Shown here: piece by piece, positions 48,001 through 56,875 of the stretch
Position numbering within the stretch: the first letter of the stretch is position 1
How the letters are laid out: each line of letters opens with the position of its first letter
Notes under the pieces: model-generated
Databases searched by the model: none
The model's input: only the letters and a program-made list of their open reading frames with translations
What the model was told of the DNA's origin: nothing
Made by a program: the position numbers and the translations under genes
Assembly: GCA_937924525.1 (NCBI GenBank)
Contig: CALDSU010000009.1
Span: 1-64,000 of the forward strand
Length of the DNA stretch: 64,000 nucleotides
Direction: 5' to 3'
DNA from: an uncultured Bryobacteraceae bacterium
GTDB taxonomy: Bacteria > Acidobacteriota > Terriglobia > Bryobacterales > Bryobacteraceae

Positions 48001-48291
48001 CTGATCGGAATGAAATCGTGGGGCGGCGTGGTCGGCATCACCGATCACGGCCCGCTGATGGACGGCGGGACGGTCAACGTGCCGGAATTCGCCCATGCCA
48101 ATCTCGAAGGCCAGTGGATTATCGAGGGAGAAGGCGTGGCGCCCGATATCGTGGTCGACAACGACGCCAAGTCGGTCCTGGCGGGCCGCGATCCCCAACT
48201 GGAGCGCGGCATCCAGGAGTTGCTCGACCGCATGAAAAAGGACCCCAAGCGGCTGCCGGAGCGTCCGCCGGATCCGACGAAGACCAAGTAG
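45028..48291 (+). CDS. Tricorn-like protease (secreted)
   Basis: 1087 residues with a signal peptide (SSLLGVLAVCAAPSLLAQ). Order: two beta-propeller regions with repeated FSPDGKTIAF/WSPDGRQIAFFS-type blades to about residue 660; a linker; a helical core (QEWVQIFHEVWRRFRDYFYV); a PDZ domain near 770-860; and a C-terminal S41-like serine-protease domain with GNGGGNVSSMVIERL and TSASDGDIF, where the nucleophile Ser sits near 973-975. Degrades peptides released by other proteases; here likely periplasmic or extracellular because of the leader. Confidence 0.93.
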   Translation: MTGSRLSSLLGVLAVCAAPSLLAQSKLLRFPDLHGDRVVFTYAGDLWTASAQGGQATRLTSHPGLELFAKFSPDGKTIAFTGQYDGDEQVYVIPATGGVPKQLTFYPAKGPLPPRWGYDNQVYGWTPDGGAVLFRSHREYWSPADARLYTVPAAGGLPVALPMPVSGAGDFSPDGKKMLYSPLGRDFRTWKRYQGGWAQDLYIFDLASHDLEPVAHHPRTERDPMWIGSKVYFASDRTGTLNLYEYDPGAKRLRALTQYRDWDVRWPSKSDGSQIVFERNGELHVIDAKPGSQARRIPISVPDDGVAARPALVSAASRITGMDVSPKGERVVFSARGEIVTAPIEKGAPRQLTFSPGAHDREPAWSPDGRQIAFFSDETGEEELYVVPQDGSGVPQALTSGGQARRHHPVWSPDSKHIAFGDKDGKLFVVTLADKKLVEVADEPRGALREYQWSPDSRWLAYTLSEPDESASIHIWSAAENRSRRVTAPLFDEFSPAWDPDGNYLYFLSTREYAPLISRIEWNYAGVRNVGIYALALRKDVQHPFPPESDEVTVDGARQQEKKDEQTPKPVGIDFDGIEQRVSRAPAPAHNYVWVRAVKGHLLYLRGAQLHYGRDPETPAQLMIMTLKDRKETLLHQDVAGAAVSADGKKVLVRQGASFYLYDATPQGKDSRKTISTAGIQVERVPRQEWVQIFHEVWRRFRDYFYVSNMHGYDWEALRRQYQPWLEYVGHRSDLTYVISEMISELNVGHAYIAGGDLYQPERPKVALAGARFELDPASGRYRIAEIYRGHNEEPLYRSPLTEVGVDARVGDYVLAVDGQELAAPLNPYQLLRGKADRPVRLTLNRAPGRAGARDVVFQPIADETKLFYLRWVEGNRTKVEQATGGKAGYLHIPDMAADGIREFIKWFYPQLRKEGLIIDVRGNGGGNVSSMVIERLRRQLLMTRFSRNHDFAGTYPQSVLHGHLVCLLNQTSASDGDIFPAMFRQAKLGPLIGMKSWGGVVGITDHGPLMDGGTVNVPEFAHANLEGQWIIEGEGVAPDIVVDNDAKSVLAGRDPQLERGIQELLDRMKKDPKRLPERPPDPTKTK

Positions 48292-48301
48292 GGGCGAGCC
48301 G

Positions 48302-49129
48302 TTAGACCGGGAACGTGGGCGGGGGAGTGTACGCGACGCGTACGTCCAATCCCCGGCGCGGAATCTTCCGCCCCAGCGCCCAGAGCAACCCCTGCGCCGC
48401 GACGCGCCGTACGGACTCCACGGTGAAGTCCTCCGGATGGCCCAGGGTGGTGAAGAACAGCCGCTTGCCGTCGCGCTCGCGAATCCAGACCACGGGGTTG
48501 GGCCCGTAGTCCTTCCGCTCCGGATTCACCGCGCGGCCGATGAGCAGGGGCGTGCAGTCGGCGGGCAGCGGCGTCACGTGATAGAGCCACGACCGGACGT
48601 GAAAGGCGGGCTCGACCCCGCGGAGGATCGGATGATCTCGCTGGCCGTCGGCTACGGTCACGTCGGTGCTGGAGCGGTGGCCATGGTGCGTGGTCCAGAT
48701 CTGGCCGAACACCTCGCGGGGAAACTCCAGGTTCAGATTCTCGCGCGGGTGATCCTTCGGGTAACGGAAGGCGTGCGTGCTGGTGCGAAATCCGGCGACG
48801 GGCCTGGGCGATGCGGCGTAGCGCAAAATGTGCTGAAGCTGTTCTTCCGGCAGCGCCCGCCAGCGCAGGTAGAACACGGCCAGGTCGGCCGTCTCCAGCG
48901 CTTCCAAGCCCGGAATATTCTCTTTGCTTTGGGGGCTGGGTTGCGCGGAGACGGTCGTGCAGCGCACGCCGGCCTTCGCTTCCAGGATCGAGGCCAGCAT
49001 GGGCATCGTGATTTCCGAGCGGTATTCGTCGTCACCCGTGACGAACACGATGTGGGGTTGGGCCGCCGCCGTCAGCGGCGCGGCGGCCAGGCAGGCGATC
49101 CATTCCCGGCGGCGCATCAAGGTCATCAT
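48302..49129 (-). CDS. Secreted ThuA-like protein (second copy)
   Basis: 275 residues. An RRREW-type basic N-terminus and a hydrophobic leader (IACLAAAPLTAAAQP) suggest export. ThuA-like features: FVTGDDEYRSEITMPMLASIL, ADLAVFYLRWRALPEEQLQHIL, GFRTSTHAF and FFTTLGHPEDF. It differs from the gene at 23451 in sequence but shares the fold. Convergent with tricorn. Start ATG 49129 overlaps the longer reading of the divergent cyclophilin gene. Confidence 0.78.
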   Translation of the reverse strand: MMTLMRRREWIACLAAAPLTAAAQPHIVFVTGDDEYRSEITMPMLASILEAKAGVRCTTVSAQPSPQSKENIPGLEALETADLAVFYLRWRALPEEQLQHILRYAASPRPVAGFRTSTHAFRYPKDHPRENLNLEFPREVFGQIWTTHHGHRSSTDVTVADGQRDHPILRGVEPAFHVRSWLYHVTPLPADCTPLLIGRAVNPERKDYGPNPVVWIRERDGKRLFFTTLGHPEDFTVESVRRVAAQGLLWALGRKIPRRGLDVRVAYTPPPTFPV

Positions 49130-49181
49130 GGCAGATTTGCCGGCCCAGGAAAACGGCGCGCCACCGCGCGATAATACGCCC

Positions 49182-49826
49182 GTGGACCGCCTCCGTCTTT
49201 CCCTTGCCGCTGTCGCGCTTGCCAGTCTGGCCGCCTGTGCCGACCCGAAGCCTGCGCCGGAAGTTCCGAAGGCCGCCAGACCAACCCAGGCGCCCGAGAC
49301 GTTTCGTGTGAAATTTGAAACTTCCAAGGGCGATTTCGTGGTGGAAGTCCACCGCGCCTGGGCCCCGCGCGGCGCCGACCGTTTTTACGAACTGGTGGAG
49401 GAGAGGTACTTCGACCAGGCGCGCTTCTATCGGGTGCTGAAGAAATTCATTGCCCAGTTCGGCACCCACGCCAACCCCAAGGTGAGCGCCTTGTGGAGCC
49501 AGATGCGGATTCCCGACGATCCGCCCAAAGAAAAGAATCTCCGCGGGACGTTGGCCTTCGCCAAGGAGGGCCCGGCCAGCCGCACCACCCAAATCTTTAT
49601 CAACCTGGCGGACAATCGCGTTCTGGATCAGACCGGGTTTGTGCCGTTCGGAAAGATTGTCGAAGGAATGGAAGTCGCCGACCAGATTAGCGCCTTCTAC
49701 GGCGAGTTGTCCCCCAAGGGCGGCGGACCGGACCCGCGGAAACTGGAAGGGTTGGGAAACGAGTACCTGGAAAGGGAGTTCCCGCGCCTCGATTACATCA
49801 AGACAGCGCGCATCGCGCCGGATTGA
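49182..49826 (+). CDS. Cyclophilin-type peptidyl-prolyl isomerase lipoprotein
   Basis: 214 residues from GTG 49182, chosen because a lipoprotein signal (LSLAAVALASLAAC) starts there; ATG 49128 gives a less likely longer N-terminus. The cyclophilin core follows: FETSKGDFVVEVHRAWAPRGADRFYELV; FYRVLKKFIAQFG; RGTLAFAKEGPASRTTQIFINL; and GFVPFGKIVEGMEV. Accelerates proline isomerisation of exported proteins, probably at the periplasmic face of a membrane. Confidence 0.9.
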   Translation: MDRLRLSLAAVALASLAACADPKPAPEVPKAARPTQAPETFRVKFETSKGDFVVEVHRAWAPRGADRFYELVEERYFDQARFYRVLKKFIAQFGTHANPKVSALWSQMRIPDDPPKEKNLRGTLAFAKEGPASRTTQIFINLADNRVLDQTGFVPFGKIVEGMEVADQISAFYGELSPKGGGPDPRKLEGLGNEYLEREFPRLDYIKTARIAPD

Positions 49827-50084
49827 AGACTCCATCCGCGATGGCGCCCCGCGCCGTCCGGAGGCGCCGCGACCGGCGCTGGCGTTCGCCGGAACTGGGT
49901 TAGTTCACGCTGTGCGTTGGGCCAGTTCAGCCACCTGCGGAAGTGATAACCCACGCGCACGTGGGGCATACCTGGACATGGCTAGATAACCCATTTCTGG
50001 ATCAATTATTTAGGCGAATCCACCCGGCACGCTCACGCTGGCGAATGACGTGCAGTCACCCAAGAGGAAAGGCTCGGACTGCCT

Positions 50085-51221
50085 ATGATTGTCGGCCTCG
50101 TACGGGAAACCCGGGTGGGCGAGCGCAGGGTGGCCTTGATTCCAGCCTCCGTCCGGCGACTGACGGAGAGAGGACACCGGGTCATCGTGGAGCACGCCGC
50201 CGGAGATCAGAGCCACTTTCCGGATGGCGCCTACGTTGCGGCGGGAGCGCAGATCGCGTTCACCGCTGCCGAAGTGATTGACCGATCGGAACTATTGGTG
50301 AAAGTCGAGCGCCCGACGCTCGAGGAGTTTAGCCAGATGCATCCCCACCAGGTAGTGATGGGTTTCATGCATCTGGCGGTCGCCCGCCGCGGAGAGATTG
50401 AGCAGGCGCTCCAGGAATCGATCACGACGATCGGCTGCGAGATCATTGAAACGGCGGACGGCGCTTTACCGGTGTTGGAACCAATGAGCGAGATCGCCGG
50501 TCCGATGGCGATCGCCATCGCCAGCCACTTGCTGCGGTCGACCTCAGGAGGACGGGGAATTCTGCTGGGCGGCGCTCCGGGGATTCCTCCGGCGCGCGTG
50601 GTGATCCTGGGCGCGGGCGTAGTGGGCACTTGGGCGGCTCGCGCCGCCCTGGCAGCGGGCGCCTCGACCCAGTGCTTTGACATTGACTTAGGCAAGCTGC
50701 GCCGCCTCCACCTGGCGGCGCCCGGCGCGATCACGCGACTCTCCGATCCGCCGCTGCTGGCCGACGCGGTCGCCGGCGCCGATGTCGTGATCGGGGCCAT
50801 CCTGATTCGCGGCGAGCGCGCGCCGCTGCTGGTGACGCGGGCCATGGTGGAAGCGATGCGGCCGGGCAGCGTGATCGTGGACGTCTCCATTGATCAGGGC
50901 GGTTGCGTCGAAACCAGCCGGCCCACGACGCTGAACGACCCGGTGTTCGTGCATCACGGGGTTCTGCACTACGCCGTTCCGAACATGACGGCGGATATCG
51001 CGCACACGGCCAGTATGGTGATCTCCCAGCTCTTCCTGCCCTATGCGCTGGAAATCGCGGACGCGGGCGTGGAGGGAGCGCTCGCCCGCCAGCCCGATCT
51101 GGCCCGCGGGGTGTTCACGCACGCCGGCTACTGCACGCATGCCGCGCTCGCCGAGCGCTGGCAGCGTCCTTACCAGGAACTTCACGCACTGCTCGGACAG
51201 GAAAGGAGGGTTACCGTATGA
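50085..51221 (+). CDS. ald: Alanine dehydrogenase / NAD-dependent amino-acid dehydrogenase
   Basis: 378 residues. Family motifs: LVRETRVGERRVALIP; SELLVKVERP (substrate Lys); GFMHLA (catalytic His); VLEPMSEIAGPMAI; a Rossmann GAGVVGTWAA; and VDVSIDQGGCVETSRPTT. Interconverts alanine with pyruvate and ammonia using NADH. First gene of a compact operon; its TGA overlaps the ATG of the CoA transferase. In this context it could be the ammonia and reductant valve for amino-acid oxidation. Substrate alanine is by family; another small amino acid is possible. Confidence 0.88.
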   Translation: MIVGLVRETRVGERRVALIPASVRRLTERGHRVIVEHAAGDQSHFPDGAYVAAGAQIAFTAAEVIDRSELLVKVERPTLEEFSQMHPHQVVMGFMHLAVARRGEIEQALQESITTIGCEIIETADGALPVLEPMSEIAGPMAIAIASHLLRSTSGGRGILLGGAPGIPPARVVILGAGVVGTWAARAALAAGASTQCFDIDLGKLRRLHLAAPGAITRLSDPPLLADAVAGADVVIGAILIRGERAPLLVTRAMVEAMRPGSVIVDVSIDQGGCVETSRPTTLNDPVFVHHGVLHYAVPNMTADIAHTASMVISQLFLPYALEIADAGVEGALARQPDLARGVFTHAGYCTHAALAERWQRPYQELHALLGQERRVTV

Positions 51222-52537
51222 ACTGGCTGCGGCGGTTCAAGGAGAAACTCACCACCCCCGAAAAGGCCCTCGAGCTGGTGCGCTCCGGCGACCGGGTCTA
51301 CATCCACCCCGGGTGCGCGACTCCCCAGCCCCTGGTGGAGGCGCTGGTGGCGCGCGCTTCCACGCTGCGCAACGTGGAAATCGCCCACATGCTGACTTTC
51401 GGCCGGGCGGATTACGTTAAGCCTGAGTACGCGGGCATCTTCCGGCACAACTCGCTGTTTACGGGCGCCAACGTGCGCGAGGCGATCGCCGCCGGGCGGG
51501 CGGACTACACGCCCATTTTCCTGGGCGAAATCGAGGAGCTGTTCCGCTCGGGCGCCCTGCCGCTGGACGTGGTCCTGATGCAGAGTTCGCTGCCCGACGA
51601 ACACGGCTACCTCAGCTTCGGCGTCGGCGTGGACTGCACGCTCACCGCCGCGCGGCATGCGCGGAACGTCATCGTCGAAGTCAACCACCAGATGCCCCGC
51701 ACCTTCGGCGACTGCTTCTTGCACGTCAGCAAGGTGAGCGCCATCGTGGAGACTTCCCGGCCCCTGCTAGAACTGGAGACCGAGCCGCCCACCGAAGTGC
51801 AGCGGCGGATCGGCGAGTACGTCGCGTCGCTGATCACGGACGGGGCCACGCTCCAGATGGGCATCGGGGGCATCCCTGACGCGGTGCTGGCGTGCCTGGA
51901 CGACAAGCGCGATCTGGGCGTGCACAGCGAAATGTGCTCCGACGGCGTGATTCCGCTGATCGAAAACGGCATTCTGAACGGCGAGCGCAAGACGATCCAT
52001 CGCGGCAAAGTGGTGATCGGCTTCGTGCTGGGCACCCGCCGCCTCTTCGAATACATGCACGAGAATCCCGTATTCGAGCTGCACCCCACCCGGTACACCA
52101 ACGATCCATTCATCATCGCGCAGAACCCGAACATGGTGGCGATCAACTCCGCGCTCCAGGTGGACTTGACTGGACAGGTGTGCTCGGATTCGATCGGCAC
52201 CAAAACGTACAGCGGGTTCGGCGGCCAGGTGGACTTCATCCGCGGCGCGGCCCGTTCTCCGGGAGGCAAGCCGATCATTGCGCTGCCGGCCACCGCCAAG
52301 GGGGGCACGATTTCCCGGATCGCCCCGGTGCTGGACCCCGGCGCGGGGGTCGTCACCAGCCGCGCCGACGTGCACTACGTGATTACGGAATACGGCATTG
52401 CTTATCTGCACGGCAAGACCTTGCGGCAGCGCGCGGAGGCGCTGATCTCCATTGCCGCGCCGCAGTTCCGCGACGAACTGTACGAGTTCGCCGTACGCGC
52501 CCACTATCTCGAACGCCAGCCGGCGCTGGCGTCTTGA
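51218..52537 (+). CDS. Acetyl-CoA hydrolase/transferase family (4-hydroxybutyrate-CoA-transferase-like)
   Basis: 439 residues from ATG 51218 with a perfect AAAGGAGG, overlapping ald by four bases (ATGA). Motifs: GDRVYIHPGCATPQPLV, GIGGIPDAVLACL, GVHSEMCSDGV, and VITEYGIAYLHGKTL with the Glu that forms the CoA thioester. Transfers CoA between acyl-CoA and acetate or another acid. Placed beside a 2-oxoacid oxidoreductase, it could recover the acid and re-form acetyl-CoA, or activate acids for reductive carboxylation. Confidence 0.88.
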   Translation: MNWLRRFKEKLTTPEKALELVRSGDRVYIHPGCATPQPLVEALVARASTLRNVEIAHMLTFGRADYVKPEYAGIFRHNSLFTGANVREAIAAGRADYTPIFLGEIEELFRSGALPLDVVLMQSSLPDEHGYLSFGVGVDCTLTAARHARNVIVEVNHQMPRTFGDCFLHVSKVSAIVETSRPLLELETEPPTEVQRRIGEYVASLITDGATLQMGIGGIPDAVLACLDDKRDLGVHSEMCSDGVIPLIENGILNGERKTIHRGKVVIGFVLGTRRLFEYMHENPVFELHPTRYTNDPFIIAQNPNMVAINSALQVDLTGQVCSDSIGTKTYSGFGGQVDFIRGAARSPGGKPIIALPATAKGGTISRIAPVLDPGAGVVTSRADVHYVITEYGIAYLHGKTLRQRAEALISIAAPQFRDELYEFAVRAHYLERQPALAS

Positions 52538-52548
52538 AGGAGGACCGG

Positions 52549-52674
52549 ATGCGGATCGCAGGCCGCCGGAAGGAGCGCACACGCAAACTCGCACCGCGCG
52601 CCGGCGGCCGCTCCGCTCCCAGGAGGAAGCCATGTCCCTGGCCACGGTTCACCAAATCGTCGTTCGCCGTCTGA
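52549..52674 (+). CDS. Possible 41-residue basic micro-protein
   Basis: ATG 52549 lies five bases after AAGGAGG, a strong ribosome-binding site, 12 bases beyond the CoA-transferase stop. The product is very rich in Arg and Lys (RRKERTRKLAPR then APRRKP) and ends inside the GNAT gene, overlapping it by 43 bases. It may be a true small protein, or a translated leader that couples GNAT expression. Composition bias in GC-rich DNA makes chance possible, but the SD is hard to ignore. Confidence 0.35.
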   Translation: MRIAGRRKERTRKLAPRAGGRSAPRRKPCPWPRFTKSSFAV

Positions 52675-53096
52675 CCAGCGCGGACCGCTCCGCGCTCGAG
52701 AAGATGTACGAGAATTTCGCCCCGCTGGGCGAAGCGCTTGGCCTGCCCCCGCGCGACCGGGAGCGGCGCCGCGCCTGGCTGGATTCGCTCGCCGAGGGCA
52801 TCCAGTTGGTCGCGTACGCCGACGGCGCGCTCGCCGGCCATCTGATCCTGCTGCCGGAAGACCACGAAGCCGAACTCACCTGCTTTGTGCACCAGGATTT
52901 CCGCCGGCAGGGCATCGCCACGGCGCTTGCCGAGGCGGCCGTCGCCGAGGCTAGCCAGGCGGGCGTTTCCACCCTCTGGGTTTTGATCGATAACCGCAAC
53001 GCCGCCGCCCGCCGCGGCCTGCTGAAGTTTGGTTTCCACATCGCGTGGGAAGACCGCATCGAATCGAAGTTTGTGTACGCCGTTCCTGGCAAGTGA
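52632..53096 (+). CDS. GNAT-family N-acetyltransferase
   Basis: 154 residues from ATG 52632 behind AGGAGG. The acetyl-CoA-binding motif A is [20 protein letters not shown] (RRQGIG-type loop), followed by a motif B-like [21 protein letters not shown]. Substrate unknown. Position inside the operon between a CoA transferase and a ferredoxin suggests it modifies an enzyme or intermediate of the pathway. The ferredoxin starts seven bases later. Confidence 0.88.
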   Translation: MSLATVHQIVVRRLTSADRSALEKMYENFAPLGEALGLPPRDRERRRAWLDSLAEGIQLVAYADGALAGHLILLPEDHEAELTCFVHQDFRRQGIATALAEAAVAEASQAGVSTLWVLIDNRNAAARRGLLKFGFHIAWEDRIESKFVYAVPGK

Positions 53097-53103
53097 GGGC
53101 TCT

Positions 53104-53382
53104 ATGTTGGAAGATCGCAAACCAGACCGAGGGTTCGTGGAGATCGACGGCGAGGAGTGCAAAGGTTGCGGCCTCTGTGTCGAAGCCTGCGTGCCGCGCG
53201 TGCTGCGTCTGGCCGAATCTCTGAACCGGTACGGATACCATCCCGCGGTGTACGACGGCCACGGCTGTAACGGCTGCGGCCTGTGCTTCTTTGTCTGTCC
53301 CGAACCCGGCGCGATCCGGGTCTTCAAACTGGCCGCGCCGGAGCGTGGCGCGCGCCCGGAGGCCGCCTTGGCGGCGGTGTAA
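53104..53382 (+). CDS. 2x[4Fe-4S] ferredoxin, delta subunit of 2-oxoacid oxidoreductase
   Basis: 92 residues with two clusters: [11 protein letters not shown] and [11 protein letters not shown], each CxxCGxCxxxC followed by P or V. Such a small protein next to the alpha subunit is the delta subunit of KOR/VOR-type enzymes and passes electrons from the TPP centre to free ferredoxin. The alpha subunit starts 14 bases downstream. Confidence 0.9.
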   Translation: MLEDRKPDRGFVEIDGEECKGCGLCVEACVPRVLRLAESLNRYGYHPAVYDGHGCNGCGLCFFVCPEPGAIRVFKLAAPERGARPEAALAAV

Positions 53383-53396
53383 CGGAGGCGGGATTC

Positions 53397-54482
53397 ATGG
53401 CCAGACAGCTCATCAAAGGAAACGAAGCCATCGTGAAAGGCGCGATCCTGGCGGGCTGCCGCGCCTACTACGGCTATCCGATCACGCCGGCTAGCGAGAT
53501 CGCCGAAGCCGCCGCGTTCTATATGCCGCAGGCAGGCGGGGTGTTTCTCCAGGCGGAAAGCGAGGTGGCCGCGGTCAACATGTTGTTTGGAGCCGCCGCC
53601 GCCGGGGTGCGCGCCATGACCGCGTCCAGCGGACCGGGCATCAGCCTGATGCAGGAAGGCATCAGCTACCTGGCCGGCGCGGAACTGCCGTGCGTCATCG
53701 CCGACATCACGCGCGGCGGCCCCGGCCTGGGCAACATCGCGCCGGAGCAGAGCGATTACCACCAGGTGGTCAAATGCGGAGGCCACGGCGGCTACCGCAC
53801 CATCGTGCTCGCCCCGGACTCAGCGCAGGAAATGGCCGACCTGACCATGCTGGCCTTCGAACTGGCCGACCGGTACCGCAACCCGGTCATGGTGATGGCT
53901 GACGGCTACATCGGCCAGATGATGGAGCCGGTCGAGTTCCCGGCGGAGGCGCGGCCGCTCCCCCTCCATTCCTGGAGCACGGACGGCACGCCGGAGCACC
54001 GCTCCAACCTGATCTGTTCCATCGAACTCCAGCCAGACGACCTGGAGCGGCACATCCGGAAGCTGGAAGCCAAGTATCAGCGCGCCGAGCGCGAGGAGGT
54101 GCGGGCCGAGCACTACCGCACGGACGATGCCGAGATCATCCTGGTCGGTTATGGCATTGTCGCCCGCCTGTTGAAGTCGGTGGTGGAGCGCGGGCGCGCC
54201 CTCGGCATGCCGCTTGGCCTGCTCCGGCCCATCACGCTGTACCCGTTCCCGGTGCGCGAACTCCGCCGCCTCAGCCGCCAGGCCTGCTGCTTCGTGGTGG
54301 TGGAGATGAGCACGGGGCAAATGGTGGACGATGTCCGCCTGGCGGTGGAGGGCCGCCGCCCGGTGGAGTTTTACGGGCGCTGCGGCGGCAACGCGCCGTC
54401 CGCTGAGGAGATTTTCGCCTTCGTCGAGCGGGTCGCCGCGCATCCGGCCGAGGCGTTGCTGGAGGAGGTCGCTGATGCCTGA
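53397..54482 (+). CDS. 2-oxoacid:ferredoxin oxidoreductase alpha subunit (KorA/VorB-like)
   Basis: 361 residues from ATG 53397. The pyrimidine-binding domain begins with [31 protein letters not shown], typical of KorA/Vor[35 protein letters not shown] and [18 protein letters not shown] follow. No fused gamma domain at the N-terminus; gamma is instead fused to beta. It overlaps the beta-gamma gene by eight bases. Substrate not fixed by sequence; branched-chain 2-oxoacids are favoured by the neighbouring aminotransferase. Confidence 0.92.
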   Translation: MARQLIKGNEAIVKGAILAGCRAYYGYPITPASEIAEAAAFYMPQAGGVFLQAESEVAAVNMLFGAAAAGVRAMTASSGPGISLMQEGISYLAGAELPCVIADITRGGPGLGNIAPEQSDYHQVVKCGGHGGYRTIVLAPDSAQEMADLTMLAFELADRYRNPVMVMADGYIGQMMEPVEFPAEARPLPLHSWSTDGTPEHRSNLICSIELQPDDLERHIRKLEAKYQRAEREEVRAEHYRTDDAEIILVGYGIVARLLKSVVERGRALGMPLGLLRPITLYPFPVRELRRLSRQACCFVVVEMSTGQMVDDVRLAVEGRRPVEFYGRCGGNAPSAEEIFAFVERVAAHPAEALLEEVADA

Positions 54483-55917
54483 ATACCAGGTTCTGCACGA
54501 GAAAGCGCGCAGTTTTTATCCGCGCTACACGCGGAAAGCGGAGGCGCAGCACCAGACGCATTACTGCCCCGGCTGCGGCCACGGCGTGACGCACAAGCTG
54601 ATCGCCCGCGCCATCGACGAGCTGGGAATTCAGGACCGCGTAGTCCTGATCAGCCCGGTCGGCTGTTCCGTGTTTGCCTATTACTATCTGGACGTCGGCA
54701 ACGTGCAGGTGGCGCACGGGCGCGCGCCGGCGGCCGCCACCGCCGTCAAGCGCAGCCGCCCGGACAGCATCGTCATCAGCTATCAGGGCGACGGCGATCT
54801 GGCCGCCATCGGTTCGGCCGAGATCCTGCACGCCGCCAACCGGGGCGAGCCGGTCACCGTGTTCTTCATCAACAACGCGATCTACGGGATGACGGGCGGC
54901 CAGATGGCCCCCACGACGCTCATCGGCCAGAAGAGCACCACCAGTCCCTTCGGGCGCAGCATCTGGAACGAGGGCTATCCCCTGCACGTCTGCGAAGTGC
55001 TGGCGGCGTTGGAAGCACCCGTCTACCTCGAGCGCGTCGCGCTGGGCAACAGCAAACAGGTGATGGCCGCGGCCAAAGCCGTCCGGCGCGCGATCGAGAA
55101 TCAGGTGCGCGGCTTGGGCTTCTCCCTCGTCGAGATTCTCTCGCCTTGTCCCACGATCTGGAAGAAGAACCCGGTGGAGGCGCAGCGCTGGGTGCGCGAA
55201 GAGATGGCCAAGGTCTACCCGCTGGGCGTGTTCCGCGACCGCACCAAAGAAGCGGAGCCGCGCCCGGCGCCTGCTCCGCCGCCGGCGCTTGGCGATCTGC
55301 CGCGCATCCTGGAAATTGGCGACGGCGCCGGGGAGGCGCTGCCTCCTCTGCCCAAAGATCCGTTCGCGGATCACCGGATCAAGATTGCCGGCTTTGGCGG
55401 ACAAGGCGTCCTGATGCTGGGCGAAGTGCTGGCCGAAGCCGGATTAGCCGCCGGCCTGGAGGTGTCGTGGCTTCCCTCCTATGGGCCCGAGATGCGTTCG
55501 GGCACGTCCAACTGCCACGTCCGCCTCTCAACCCGCGCGATCGATTCGCCGCTGGTGGCGCATCCCACCCTGTTGCTGGCGCTCAACGAGCCCAGCCTAC
55601 GCAAGTTTTCCGCCACGGTCGAACCGGGCGGCTGGATCCTCTACAACGGCGACCAACTGCCGGCCGATTGCGCCCGGCAGGATGTCCACGTGGCCGCGAT
55701 TCCGTTTACCAGGCTCGCCGACCGGGTCGGCGATGCCCGCGCCGGCAACATGGTGATGCTCGGCGCGCTGCTTGAGATCACCGGCCTCCTCCCGGAGGCC
55801 CACATCGACTACGCGCTGCGCCGGAAGGTCAAATCGGAACGCTGGCTGGAACTGGACCGCCGCGCGCTGGCCGCCGGGCGCGAGGCCGCCCGCCAAGGAG
55901 TCACCCATGCAAGCTGA
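54475..55917 (+). CDS. Fused beta-gamma subunit of 2-oxoacid:ferredoxin oxidoreductase
   Basis: 480 residues. Residues 1 to about 270 are the TPP-binding beta subunit: [26 protein letters not shown], and [41 protein letters not shown] (the Mg/TPP-binding GDGD...NN). A Pro/Ala linker lies near 262-285. From about 300 onward is the gamma domain: [42 protein letters not shown]. Separate beta and gamma genes are usual, so this is a natural fusion. It overlaps the aminotransferase start by 11 bases. Confidence 0.92.
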   Translation: MPEYQVLHEKARSFYPRYTRKAEAQHQTHYCPGCGHGVTHKLIARAIDELGIQDRVVLISPVGCSVFAYYYLDVGNVQVAHGRAPAAATAVKRSRPDSIVISYQGDGDLAAIGSAEILHAANRGEPVTVFFINNAIYGMTGGQMAPTTLIGQKSTTSPFGRSIWNEGYPLHVCEVLAALEAPVYLERVALGNSKQVMAAAKAVRRAIENQVRGLGFSLVEILSPCPTIWKKNPVEAQRWVREEMAKVYPLGVFRDRTKEAEPRPAPAPPPALGDLPRILEIGDGAGEALPPLPKDPFADHRIKIAGFGGQGVLMLGEVLAEAGLAAGLEVSWLPSYGPEMRSGTSNCHVRLSTRAIDSPLVAHPTLLLALNEPSLRKFSATVEPGGWILYNGDQLPADCARQDVHVAAIPFTRLADRVGDARAGNMVMLGALLEITGLLPEAHIDYALRRKVKSERWLELDRRALAAGREAARQGVTHAS

Positions 55918-56863
55918 CGCCGCCAACAACACCATCGTCTACTTCGAGAACCAGTTCGTCCCCATCGGCGAAGCCAAGGTCGGCATCCTGACCCACGCCC
56001 TGCACTACGGCACGGGCGTTTTTGAAGGCATCCGCGGCTACTGGGAGCCGGCAGGAAACGAGCTTTACCTGGTGCGCCCGGTAGAGCATTACCAGCGCTG
56101 GAAGGCCAACGGCGCGCTCCTGCGGCTCCACCTTCCGTTGTCGGCGCCGGAACTGGCTCAGCTTACGGCCGAATTGTGTCGGCGGAACGGTTACCGGACG
56201 AATGTCTACGTCCGGCCGCTCGCCTACAAGTCGGCGCAGCGGATCGGCGTCGCTCCCGACGACCGGGACGCCTTCGCCATCATCGTCGTCCCGTACGGCG
56301 ATTACCTGGACAGCCGCAACGGGCTGCGCGCGGGGGTCTCCTCCTGGCGGAGGATCGAGGACAATGCGATCCCCGGGCGCGGCAAGATCTGCGGCGCGTA
56401 TGTTAACAGCGCGCTCGCCGGCGACGAAGCGCGGCGCAACGGCTACGACGAGGCCATCTTCCTTACCGAAGACGGCCACGTGGCCGAAGGGGCAAGCTGC
56501 AACCTCTTTATTGTGCGCCACGGCGCGCTGATCACCCCGCCTCCGACGGATAACATTCTGGAGGGCATCACCCGCGCCGCGGTGATGGAACTGGCGCGCC
56601 GCGAACTCCATCTGGAAACGCAGGAGCGCAGCATCGACCGCAGCGAACTGTACGTCGCCGACGAGGTGTTCTTTACGGGCACCGCGGTCGAGGTGGCGCC
56701 GATCATCGAGGTGGACCGGCGGCCAGTGGGCGCGGGCGCCATCGGCCCCGTCACCGCCGAACTGCGACGGCTCTATTTCGAAGCCACGCGCGGCCGCCTG
56801 CCGGCCTATCGCCGCTGGCTCTTGCCGGTGTATCATCCGGCGCGGATGGACAAGGCAGCCTGA
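55907..56863 (+). CDS. ilvE: Branched-chain amino acid aminotransferase
   Basis: 318 residues, fold type IV PLP enzyme. Markers: ALHYGTGVFEGIRGY; RPLAYKS; GRGKICGAYVNSALAGDEA with the PLP Lys; GYDEAIFLTEDGHVAEGASCNLFIV; and EVFFTGTAVEVAPI. Converts Leu, Ile and Val to the 2-oxoacids (or back) with 2-oxoglutarate. ATG 55907 overlaps the beta-gamma stop, so it is translationally coupled and probably supplies that enzyme with substrate. Confidence 0.9.
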   Translation: MQADAANNTIVYFENQFVPIGEAKVGILTHALHYGTGVFEGIRGYWEPAGNELYLVRPVEHYQRWKANGALLRLHLPLSAPELAQLTAELCRRNGYRTNVYVRPLAYKSAQRIGVAPDDRDAFAIIVVPYGDYLDSRNGLRAGVSSWRRIEDNAIPGRGKICGAYVNSALAGDEARRNGYDEAIFLTEDGHVAEGASCNLFIVRHGALITPPPTDNILEGITRAAVMELARRELHLETQERSIDRSELYVADEVFFTGTAVEVAPIIEVDRRPVGAGAIGPVTAELRRLYFEATRGRLPAYRRWLLPVYHPARMDKAA

Positions 56864-56875
56864 AAGAGGCGAAAC

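Noticed and set aside
45043-48198. A 1051-codon minus-strand frame opposite the tricorn gene.
   Set aside because: Shadow frame; the plus strand has clear propeller, PDZ and S41 motifs.
49827-50084. Small open frames in the gap before ald.
   Set aside because: Low-complexity or chance frames without SD or motif; the AT-richer part (about 49985-50020) may hold the operon promoter, but no -35/-10 pair was convincing.
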